The notes below the pieces were generated by a model. It saw nothing but the letters and a program-made list of their open reading frames with translations. It searched no databases and was not told the origin of the DNA. From NCBI GenBank assembly GCA_030141605.1, contig JAQGDQ010001111.1, positions 1 through 62,097 on the forward strand: 62,097 nucleotides of DNA. Direction: 5' to 3'. Origin of the DNA: Tubiluchus corallicola. Its lineage: Eukaryota; Priapulida; Priapulimorpha; Priapulimorphida; Tubiluchidae. Shown piece after piece: positions 34,376-45,956 of this stretch. Positions within the stretch are counted from its first letter, which is position 1. Every line of letters starts with the position of its first letter. The position numbers were made by a program, and so were the translations under genes.

Positions 34376-36059
34376 ACTATGCTACAAAGTGTCTCAGAAT
34401 GCAATGCCAAACATACGCAGTACAATGACAAAAAATACAATTTGCAAAAGTTCTTAATAACGGATTAATGGGACACAATTTATTAGATCTGTATAGATGT
34501 AAATCCAAGTTCATTCATCATAAGTATGGAAAAATAAAGCAAATGCCATAATATTTCAATGAAAGTACATAACAGAATTTGACTGTGATCTTTACTTTCC
34601 CGGAATTTGATTCTTACGGGAATGACTTGAATGGTTTATCCATGCACAAAGAAGCTTGTGAGATTTCTTTAAGCATATCATCAATTTTGATAAATAAAAT
34701 GTTTTCGGAAATTAAATATTGATGACTATACATACTTGCTTTTACCGACAGAAAATCTTCTTTATAGCTTTGATAATATACTTAACAAGCAGTTAGGTCA
34801 TCGCATCGATGCTGCAACGCGCATGCGCTTTTACAACATGTCATTACATTTCCGAAAGTCTACCAAAAAAGAAGCCACCCCACAAAAGTGTTTATTATTT
34901 TATCATTCAATATTGTGAGCAAGTTCTTATAATTTTGCAATAATTTTGCGAAACTTTCGCCTATTCGCAGCTTTATATGCAGTCGCTACGTAGTATGCAG
35001 TCTATATTAACTGTCAATGAGACATTTCCAATGAGGATACAATGTGTTCAAATACCGGGCAAGTTTTAGACTGTTTTGACTTGGCTTTAAAACTAAATAA
35101 TTGTTCAGGCAATGAAGACGTTAAAATGCACTATTGAAAGTTAACTTGGTTGGTTTTTTAAGCTCGTAAATTAACTTAATTTACTTTATCCCATATTTAA
35201 ATTTCAGTATAAATTTAAGGTGAGTGTTCTTATTTAACAGTGTATATTAATTTCCAGATTTTCGATTAGTTAACAAATAATGTGTTGAAGTCCAGGTGCA
35301 ATTGTCATAGTTCTGGCATTTCATGTTAATTTTGTCACACAGTGGTTTTGAGTTCTTACGGGTCTGAAGTTTTAAAAAAATAGGGCGGCACTTTTTCAAG
35401 CCAGGTTCAAGATCATTTCAAGGTTTACACATACCGGGATTCGATATATTTTATAAATAATGCATATAAGGATTATTTAGATTTTTTCAATTGGAACTGT
35501 GGCACTCGAAGACTGAAAAACAGAATGTTCATCATTAATATGTTACTTAATAAAAGAGGTGACAGCTCATTTTTCTATCAAAGCCAAAGTTGTTTCTATG
35601 TCGTAGTAGAGAAAATCTATGTATCTCAGGAAAAATATGTATAGTTTGGAGTACAAGTTGTTAGATTGCCTGTGTTTTACTGAAATGTCTTGGGAAGCAT
35701 CCCTAATCATTATGTAATAATTCTCCATAAAATATACTCATTTCTTGTGTCAGAGTCAAGTTCACATTAGCATAATAATACACTGCTGATTTATATGTAG
35801 TTCACAAAAAACTGTGTTAAATTCAGCAAAATTTCATATTAAACATACAGAGACTGTGACAGACACAATGAGGGATTGACATTAGCCAGCATAGACCAAA
35901 TGTTTATAATCGTCAAGGTCACTATAATATCTTATGAACATTAAATCTTACTGTTAGATCAGTTTGCAATGGCTTGGCCGTTCATGATTGTCACTAGGAA
36001 CCATGCGACAGCATTTAAATGAAGAGAGTCAAGCAGATTAAATAACAAATATCATATCA

Positions 36060-36870
36060 TACAAAGGGAACCAAAGGAATCGAGCTAAAAGTGGAACATC
36101 TTTCCTCATCCCAAGAGGAGGCAGATACTGTTCTCATCCGTCACGCACTTGATGCAGTGAAACGAGGAAACGGGGTAGATATTATGACTCCCGAAACATA
36201 TGTGTTTATCCTTGCAGTTTCAATATGCCCGTATCTTGGAAGGTGCCCACAAATTTTTGAGAGGTACTGCAGCTAAACAACAGAAAATTTACATTCAATC
36301 AATATATGATGCCATTGGACCCGATATCTAGCGTCTGTCTTGTCTGGTTTCCATGCCTTTACAGGGTGTGATGACACGTGTGACTGGTTCCAGAGCAAAG
36401 GAAAAGTACGATATTAGAATACCTTGCTCAAGGCCCCAAAGAAGATCAGAGATGCAACTGGGAAAAGTACTAGACCTCCCGTTAGAAACAAGTATAATTG
36501 AGGCACTTGAAGAATTTGTTTGCCTTTTGTACAGGCAGAATGCAACTCCAAAACAACCGATTTATCAATCCTCTGATTGGCGCCGTTTACAACATCTCAG
36601 GCAGAAGCACTGAAACTACCACCTATACAAGCAGCACTTCTGCAGCATATTCTTTGGGTCACTAATCAGTCATTTGTGTGGGCTCATGTAGATGAGCTTA
36701 AGCCTAGTCTTCCACCTGCAGTTGGATAGGGATGGACCGATAGTGATGAAGTATGCATCCCAATACTCTCAACGTTGGACCCTCCACCAAAAGGAGTGAT
36801 AGAAACTAAAAACACTGCAATTATGCAACAACTTTATGTTCAACTCCAAGTTGCACGTGTCGCAAAGTAA
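36060..36870 (+). pseudogene. Decayed copy of a repeat-encoded metazoan protein (HAFTGCD family)
   Basis: The plus strand retains, across several frameshifts and stops, a series of motifs: LSSSQEEADTVLIRHALDAV (from 36094), SGFHAFTGCDDTCDWFQSKG (about 36338-36400), LEEFVCLLY (about 36509) and LPPIQAALLQHIL (about 36620-36650), then a W/P-rich end. I recognise the S-S-x-E-E-A-D, H-A-F-T-G-C-D and L-P-P-x-x-A-A-L-x-Q-H-I blocks from a large family of uncharacterised, repeat-borne proteins found in many animals. The biochemical role is unknown to me. At least one stop (about 36328) and several frame changes make this copy non-functional. Confidence 0.6.
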
Positions 36871-38033
36871 ATCTAGTATCTACTGAACTATGAAGGTGTA
36901 GTCTTCAGGCAGACCAGCTGTCAGAATCATGCAGATAGTTCTAGCATAATTGTAAATGCCGATTCTGACAGGGAAAGTGAAGACAGGTAACGCTCGAAAG
37001 TGCCTTTATCTCTTTAAGAACGTTGTTCATTCTTGAGTATATGTTTGTTTTTGGTAGTGCAAGTAATTTAACTCTAGACATACTAGTAGTAGCTATACTA
37101 ATTACTGTATCATCAACTAAAATATCAAAGTTTGCTCAAAAGCATTGCTCAAAAAGACATTGAGCAAATACAATGTTGCTCAATGAAACGTGTGTATAAT
37201 CATATGAAAAATTTTGGCATTATTTATATTTTCGACCTTGAAATTACCCTGACCTTCACAATAATGTAGGTTAATACCATGGATGGTCCTTCAGTACACT
37301 TATCTTCTATTCAGTATTTGAAAAAGTCCACTTTAAATAACCTGAATCCATGTATTTTACATGTGGTGTTCCATTTTACTTTAAATGACGTTGAAATTAC
37401 CTTGAGCTTGTATTGAAAAAAATAAATTGAAAAAATGTCACCCTATTTTTTTTAGAAACTATAAATCCGTAAAACCTCAAAACCTGAGTAACAAAAATTA
37501 ACATGAGATATTAACATGATGAGTAACAGAATCTTAGATATTGTGCACAATTTCCCCTGGACTGCAAAGGTTGGTTTGGAAACCTCAATGCATGCAATTG
37601 TAGGCTCATCTCATAATTCGGTGTGCTCTTATTTTTGACTTGTTTGAGTAACTATGTTTAAATCGTTTGGTGGGAAAAGGTGGACTGTGTTACGTGGTAT
37701 GGAAACAATCCTGCCGCTAAATACATGAAAAAATATTTTCCACTTCGCCTGGAAAGGTCAGTCTCAGGGTGGGATTAGTAGCAATTTTAAAAACATTTTA
37801 AACAGCATTATATCCACTTTCCACTATCGGGGATGACAGTTTCAAAGATCACACAAAAATATATGTTGTCCACTCGGTATCATTATGCCGTTAGTAGCTA
37901 ATCCATTTGCACTAGATTTCCACGATTAAATTAGTCGCTTCATTTACACACACGACAGTCGTCACATCTTAGGCTCCAATGCTGACAACAATAGTGCATG
38001 ATTCGTTGACATTTTTAATATTGCTGCCTTGAA
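36871..38033. other. Intergenic, nothing recognised
   Basis: AT-rich sequence lies downstream of transporter D's stop codon (the gene is on the minus strand). No gene, RNA or repeat boundary is seen. Confidence 0.5.
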
Positions 38034-41000
38034 CTATAGTTTTGTCATGTCAATTTGACTACTCTCAAACGTGTCCTTACTTCGAGTTACACTTCCATTT
38101 GGTATGCCACCATTAGCTCTACCATTAGCAGCACTTTCCCCAACTTCAATTTCTTCTGCTAGAAGTTCGCTGCGCTTGCTGCATAATTTATCCGTGAATG
38201 GTATGACCAAGCAGAGTGGACAAGAAGCAATCAATAAAGAACCCATCACAATATAAGAAGTGGACACTGAACCTGTGTTGTCATATATTGATCCTAAAAA
38301 CAAAAATGCAAAATTTAAGGATATCAGTAGGGTACAGCTTTTTAAATCTGCTTAGATGAATCATTGTGCAGTCACAAATTGTCAAGATTTTACTCAAGTT
38401 TGTAATATCGTATGACTGATAGGTAGTGACTAATGAGTAGCTAAACTTATATAGAGATAGGTTACATACTGTAGCATATTGGCGGATGTCTCAAAGGTTA
38501 AGCTGTGATGTGTGTTTGTAAAAATAACCTTCAGACAAAACATAATGGTGTTTTTCAGAGATCTAGACGTGTATCTAGATGGCTTTGCTGTTCTTTAGTA
38601 TTGTCATTGAAACAATCTGTGCTATAGTGACACGTCTCTTTTTCTCCTACTAGGCTACCATTAACTTACCAACCGATCGACCTACCGACGGCTGACCGAC
38701 CGCCTAACCAACCAATCAACTAAATGCACTTTGGTACATTTACCTGTAACAGCCGGTGCAATAAGTACAATTACTGCCTCAGCAAGTAGCAGTGCTGCCA
38801 TTCCATCTCCAAATCTTGAAGCACCCAGAATGTCAACCAAAATTGGAAGTCCCAAAGACCCGATTCCACCCATCAAGATACCCAGCAGAAATGCGTAGGA
38901 TAGTAGTAACCAGTCTGTCTCGATTGCTCCTACGAACAGCATCAGAATTCCAATGATAAGGTTGAATGTTGCCATCATCGAAAACCTTCTAATGGCAGAG
39001 CGACAACATGATTGGTCCCATAAGATGGCCCAAACAATACGAAAAATGGTCTCGGAGAAACTCAGCACTGATATGACGTAAGCACCTTCAATATTGCCAC
39101 CTTCTATTTCTGTTGCTTTTACACCTAACCATATGTAATTCTGAACTATGGATAGCGTAGGCCCAACAGCCGCTAGTGTCATCAATATGAACTTAGTATC
39201 CCGAAGAATTTCCCAGTGAAATTTGAATGTTTTCACCGAAGTGCCAATACTGCTTGCATCGTCATTATCATTGTTCTCTTCACTGACTACACTCTGTAAT
39301 TTCGGTGCTGGCTTCATTAAAAGCCCCATTGCAAAAACGTTTAAGGTGATTCCACCACAGATGAGAAACGCCCCTTTGTAATTATAGGCGTCCAGCAGAC
39401 CTTGAATTAGCACTGGAAAGGTAAAAGAGCCTACACCAGCACCCAGGGATGCTATTCCCAATGCCATTGACACTCGTTTTCTGAAGTATCTTGGAATTAT
39501 TGAAATGGACGGATTCAGTATGACGCCTGATCCAGCGCCTGTAATGACAAACAACAACACTTCTTTTATTTAGCTGATAAGTTTATCAACATGGCTTAAA
39601 TTACGAATGATTAAACTATTATTTACAGGGTAAGTTATTAGAGTTGATTTCAGATGTGTTGTGATCACGATAGACTGTGTGGTTTGGTTGTCATGGCGTT
39701 GAACTTGTTGGGTTTGGAGTTTAAATCCCTCTAAACCCACTCTACATTTTTTCAGTCACCTTTGTTTTAATTAGCCCAGGATGCGAAGCATTTGGATCCA
39801 CTACTATTGAGTTTTTTGTCTAACTGCCTGGACATGCCATTTGGAATGATATTTATTGTTATAATGTAATCCGTTTCTTCGTGAATACGTCATTTAAAAT
39901 GACGTTTATCATTGCCATAGATTCCGTTTTAGTGTAAAAATTTAGAATACAGAGTTGCTGTATTACGACGTGGCAATATAAAACTGACTAAAAGTTATTG
40001 CAAGAACAACGAAAACGAAAAAGTGTCGAAACAAACCACTTTTAGAGTTATTTCGTAATTATAGAGTTATTTTGTGATTTCATTATTAATCCGTAATATT
40101 CAAAATAAGAGTACAAAAACAATGAATAATGTCATTGGGCTTAAATGTTTGTGATATTTCTTTGTAAATTTGATATTTCTTTATGGCAAAAATGTTTTCT
40201 TGGAAGTACCAAAAAAGACAAATGCAAGGCATCTGCCTCTATCAAAAAGTTGTAGTGCATGTATTCTTTTGCTTGTGAAGCTGGTCAGAGGAAGGCATGT
40301 CAGGCAAACAGACGCAAGTAAAATAAGTTAAAAGGGCTTCAGAAAGGTCGGCGCGTGCTGTTAACAAAGCTTCTACCCAATATTACAGAACACATTGAAT
40401 TATAACATTGTAACGTGTTCAGTTTTCCAAGGTTTCTTCAAAATCGACTGGCGAGGCTGAACGGCTCCTATTTTTAAGTGAAAGTCACAGTTGAAAAATT
40501 TAACGAATACATTGTTCGCGAGTATAATTAAAGTTAAATCAAGAAAACAGTAAAGCTCACTTACCAAATATAATACCATAAGTCAATATTAAGACCCATA
40601 AGCTGTTGGCAAAGAAAGAAAGAATGAGACCTCCTCCTCCAAAAAGCGCTCCTGCACAAATTATCTTTCGGTGACCATATTTGTTCACCAAGGCACTTCC
40701 GATGGGAGCTATTTATAAAAGAAATAAAAGTTAAATAATTATATATGTTACATTATTCGAAATGTCTGGTAATATCCAGGATTAGTAGAACCAGAAACAT
40801 TAATTTGTAGCACATAACAGCTGAAAGAAACTTGTCAGCAAAAAAGTGTTATAAGGAGGTACTGTGACTGTATCAAAATAATCCAAATTTTGTTGAACAT
40901 TAAGTAGTTTGCAGTAAAATTCACGACATTGATACAATCTAAATACATCTTATTATGCCAAGCAATATCTCATGCAACAGTAATCGCGTACGGCCTAATA

Positions 41001-42892
41001 CATTTTCAAGAAGACCGTCAAATATGATGTAAATTAATAAAAATGTAACTTAAATTTTTAGCAATATTAATTTTGGCTAGTATTAAACAATGAATACGTA
41101 TCTTTAGCAGATAAACACGATTGACTTTTCCGAAGCGCCTACAAGTTCTTCGATCACCGAGCACGTGGTTTGTAACTTCCACAACGAATGGCTCGGTACC
41201 AAGAACTGACCAGCGTTACAAACATTTAATTTTGTGTTAATTTTATCTTGTAGGACAGAACATTTAAGTTCAGCATTATGGGTGTCTGTTTAGTGTTTAA
41301 AGATCTATAACTGCTAATGATAGTGATAATAATAATGATAAAGATTATGACAAAGATGATGATAGTGATAATGATAATCATAATCATAAACATAATCATA
41401 ATCATAATCGTAATCGTGATCGTGATCATGATCATGACCATGATCATGATCATGATCATAATCATCATCATAATCATAATCATAATCATAATCATAATCA
41501 TAATCATAATCATAATCATAATCATAATCATAATCATAATCATAATCATAATCATAATCATAATCATAATCATAATCATAATCATAATCATAATCATAAT
41601 CATAATCATAATCATAATCATAATCATAATCATAATCATAATCATAATCATAATCATAATCATAATCATAATCATAATCATAATCATAATCATAATCATA
41701 ATCATAATCATAATCATAATCATAGTCATAATCATAATCATAATCATAATGAAACCAACGCAAAAACATTCAATATCTTTTGGAATGTTGTTGTAACTCC
41801 TGTTGCTTATCTCTTTTTGTTGCTAAAATTTTAAAACTATCAAATCTCCACATTTCTGGACTTTTCGAAAAACTTTTTAGTCCAAAAAAGAGAGAAAAAA
41901 GAAGAATACTGCAACCGACCTCATAGTTAAATATAGAGCTAAAAACTGCAGCAGATACGAATTTTACAGCTTTACATATTACATTCCACGATGAACATTA
42001 CACTAAAAATAATTATCATAAAAATGTTTTAAAAATACATGACTTTAAACTGATTAACAGACAGAAGTTGTCTTGGAAAGGTGTTTCATAGTTGTGGATC
42101 ACAGTGCGCAATAGTCCTCTCACTGCATTGCTCGGAAAGTCGGACTTGTTCACTAAATACTGGGCGGAACGCTTGCCGCACATGAATCACAGTAACCCTG
42201 CACTTAAAGTAAATACTGCAGCCTGTGTTTTACAAAAGGTAATGATTACCGCCTAATATTTGTCAGCCAGCTAGCGTCAACAATGTACCTTTGTGCCGAG
42301 CTTGCTGTCAACACTAGGTTTCTTTAAAGCATTACTTTACTTATAAACTGGAATATTTAGACCAAATACGATTAAATATCTGATTATCTACAAATACTGA
42401 CGCTTTATCGGTGTTACCTATGTAAGAACCGAGAAAGCATTTTCCAACCAAACTCATCACTAAGATGATGATGCCGGCTGTAGCTGTGAAAGCAGCAATG
42501 GGATAGTGACAATAGTCGTATAATGGTAACAATGGTGGTGTAATGTGTATGTCTAATATCGAAATTGGTGATGATGACGACGATGATGATGATGATGTCG
42601 TGTTGACAAAAGGTATAACAGTAGAATATACTTTAAACGTTTATTGATACAGAAGTTTCCACAGAAATACAGCTAAAATGATGTCTGCATATAATGTCTT
42701 GTAAAAGCCAACTGCTAGTACAGAATATAGCAAAACTAGAGCAACCGTTCACTATTAGGTTAACCCATTTCTAGAATAGGTAACAGATAGATAGAAGCCA
42801 TATGTACTACAGTAATAGCGGTTTTACAGGCTATTAATCTAATTGCAAATTAAATGTATTTTTTTTATGATTTTCGGTCGTTCACAACGACA

Positions 42893-42977
<85 letters not shown>

Positions 42978-43888
42978 TTGATAATAACTATTGCAAGGAT
43001 GACCGTGTTAGCAGTTTCTGTAATGGAGTGTGGTGGTGATGACACAGCATGTCTCTTAGTGACAATAAGTGACAGGTGATGATAATTTCATTTTTTATTT
43101 TTATATAGTATATAGAAGTAATAGTCGATAGTAGTAGTTGTAGTAGTTACTGTAGCAGTAGTACTAACTTTACTGTCATTAAGAACAAAAATATTACTTT
43201 TATGACAAAGACATATGTATAACGCGCAATATTGCGAAGGACACAAGCTGGATTAAAAATGTAGCAGTAAAAAATTAAACGTAACAAGGAATACCTTAAA
43301 AGGTGTTGCAAAAATGTTAACCAACTTGATAATATATCAATTTACAAGTGTAGGCTCAGAATGTCTCTTATGAATTTTACGCAGGTGAGATGGTCAATTT
43401 CGGTAACGGCAAGTTATAATTTGGTGCGCAGTGATGATGATACTGATTACGCTGACAAACATGTGCCATGGTGATGATGACGGCATTGTAGATAATGTCG
43501 ATGATGTTGACAATGATGGTGCTCATGCTGTTCATCTCGCCAGCGATGATGCTTGTGGTGGATTAACTGCAATGTTGGCAGAAGTGACAATGACAAAAGT
43601 GCCATGCAAATTTAACATTAAATTTATGTTTAAAGCTAAGGTTATTGACCAAAACTTACAAGCAGCAAATGTAAGAGCATAGGCGATTCCACTAACAAGT
43701 CCAGCTTTTGCGGCTTCTGTCTCAAAAGCCTCCGTTAGGGGCAGCAAAAGAACACCGAACGACTTCAATTGTCCACTGAGAATTAAGCGGATTACGAAAG
43801 CAGCAACCACACACACCCATCCATAACCACCATCCAATACAGGCTGTCCAGAGTCATTGTGTTCGAGAATGCTCTTCATTTTTGGCAT
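38034..43888 (-). CDS. SLC16-like transporter D (complete, 4 exons)
   Basis: Exons are 43660-43888, 40565-40708, 38744-39538 and 38034-38293, all phase-1 joints, giving 475 aa. Exon 1 carries DGGYGW (residues 19-24) and the conserved Lys in GQLKSFG. Exon 2, which has no start codon and is open only as an exon, reads PIGSALVNKYGHRK. Exon 3 has YFRKRVSMALGIASLG, a short TM6-TM7 loop with an acidic NNDNDD run, and TM8 SFSETIFRIVWA with E-x-x-x-R. The last exon encodes TM12 (GSIYDNTGSVSTSYIVMGS) and a tail ending M-T-K-L, a class I PDZ-ligand form. Exon 1 resembles that of E (GGYGWVCVVA), while TM8 and the last exon resemble A-C, so D is intermediate. Intron 1 (2951 nt) contains two long microsatellites. 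Confidence 0.9.
41369..41750. repeat. (ATAATC)n hexamer array
   Basis: About 380 bp of a 6-bp unit, nearly pure from 41468 to 41724, with a GATCAT-unit variant block at 41415-41460. The unit has no stop codon in several frames on both strands, which explains the long I/M/D/Y open frames over it. Located in intron 1 of transporter D. Confidence 0.97.
42892..42977. repeat. (GAT)n microsatellite
   Basis: About 28 uninterrupted GAT units lie in intron 1 of transporter D. Confidence 0.97.
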
Positions 43889-45956
43889 ACACTAAAATTG
43901 TACTTTGTGACCCGTTCTTTTCAAGTTCAGATTTCATGAAAGTAAGGAGACGTTTCTTTCAATTTCATACCAGTTATCGAAAATCATATTCGTCTCTAAA
44001 CAGGAAGAAGTTAATTACTGTAATTCCAAAATTGGATGCGCACTTCTACATCAACGTAACCAAATGTCATTGTGTATTAACATTTTGTTTGATTATTATG
44101 TTGACTAATGACTTTAGACCTTTGTACCACAATTATTAACCTACACGTATTTAGGCATGCGCAAAGTGATCATGACTTGAGAAATTTATAACGAAGCGAA
44201 AAATTACAACTGCTGGAAAAACTGCCACCAGTTTTATGACCAATCGATAAAATCATGAACGAAAACACTTCCTTGGTTTTAACAGTGTTAATGTATATCT
44301 GCTGATATGATTTTAGAGCTTGTACTTTGATTAACCTAAATATTGTGTCAGTTATTTGGTGCAAGTGTACCGATGTTTACACGATACACGCGCATTCGTA
44401 TTTGCTTGAGAATAACACTAGGAAGTAAATAAGGGTTGACTATCCAGTTGCTCTCCACTTAATACGTTTCCGTTTTCTTCAAGGCGCATTAAGTTTTTGT
44501 CTGTACTGGCCGTTTCATCAGCTTGAATTTTTGAATCTAACGTAATCGCGGCGGCCAATGCCCCATAAAATTATGGCGTCGAGAACCTAGATTATAGCGC
44601 TATGTGCTGGAATCCAGTGGTAGAATTTAGAATTATTTGTTTATTCGGAATCAAGTCAATAGAACACAAACACAAATTTATAAGGATAAAAACAATATTA
44701 AAAACTAGCTTAGAAACTCATTTACAGTATAATACACGGGTGTGATTATGCACTCACTAACAAAATCGTTCTCCATTTGCTAAAATAAAGATCTACTGAT
44801 GTTTTTCAACAAGGTGTTAAAAACATTTTGCAGTTTCATTGATGCTCTCAAAATGTGATTTAAATGTATTTGGCAGTTACTTTTAGGGAAGCCCTCTATC
44901 TTGCGCACCAATTTTGAAACTTAAAAGTGACCAATAAGTGATCACCAATAAACCATCAATAGATTTCGGCACTCAAACATTTTGTACGCGAGATATAATA
45001 CAAATATCGGTCAGCTTCTAGATTATATCATTTCGCGCAACAACTAAATTACATCTCTGGGTCGTCGCCTAAGACCGTGCAATTGAGAGTGCCGTACATT
45101 ACAGACCATTAAATGTCGTATGTATTTATGAACCACATCATTAATCCAGCTTGTCTCTTTGCTTTGGGCTACCCCATCTGATTTTTTAGTTTCTTTAGAA
45201 TTCTGCTTTAATGATGTCTAAATAGACGTAACGACCAATGTTACGCTATGCAATTAGGTCTATAATTATTAATTAATATGATAGTTCAAATGCCCTAAAG
45301 TATTCTTTTCTTCCGTTCTGAGTATACAAGTTTTCAACGGGTTATCTTTTTGTACCAAAATTACAGTTTGCGTGCAAACTAAAAATCTGCCTATTATTTT
45401 GCACTGAGGAAATTAACGACACCTGTGGTACTCCGTTGTCGACGGTATGCTATAATGGTATTTTATTTCAAATTAATATTAAGAAAGTGTATATTCAGTC
45501 TCAGACACGACATTCTCAATAGCAATAATGCGGTTTTTCACAATTTCATGTTATGTGTAGATATAGGTTATAATACACACTACGATATTATGGATACTTG
45601 GATATTATGAGATTGGGACAATGTACTACGTGGTTTGTACTTTATATATAAGTATTTTTGTTAAACAAACATCAGTGTGGTATTATATTCTGCCTCTTAT
45701 TTGTTGTGTGCATTACTGTATCTACATTATTATATGTATATTGCTGTGTTTTTGTATTTTTTTGTAAAATTTTCAAATAGTCCTAGTTGACGGAATAGAT
45801 AATATAAACAGATAAACAATTAGTATGCTGACAAAAAATGCGCATAGCCCAATACGTTTTCTTCGCTTATTAATTAATTAATTACACAGACTAGCAAAAA
45901 AATATAAAATGTCTTTCATAAATACTAAAGAACTATAGTTACTTTTGTAATTTGAA
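43889..45956. other. Intergenic between transporters D and E
   Basis: No gene or element is recognised. The promoter of D should lie at the left end of this stretch; I see no confident core element. Confidence 0.5.

Larger units (their letters stand above)
33048..36059. other. Intergenic, with microsatellite and dispersed repeat
   Basis: No gene is supported upstream of transporter C. The stretch contains an (AC)n tract and one copy of a dispersed repeat; the remainder is AT-rich with short spurious frames. Confidence 0.45.

Noticed and set aside
41226-41796. Long open frames on both strands (poly-I, poly-M/I, poly-D/Y)
   Set aside because: They are translations of the stop-free (ATAATC)n array, not genes.
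42839-43079. Poly-M, poly-D and poly-I frames
   Set aside because: They come from the (GAT)n microsatellite.
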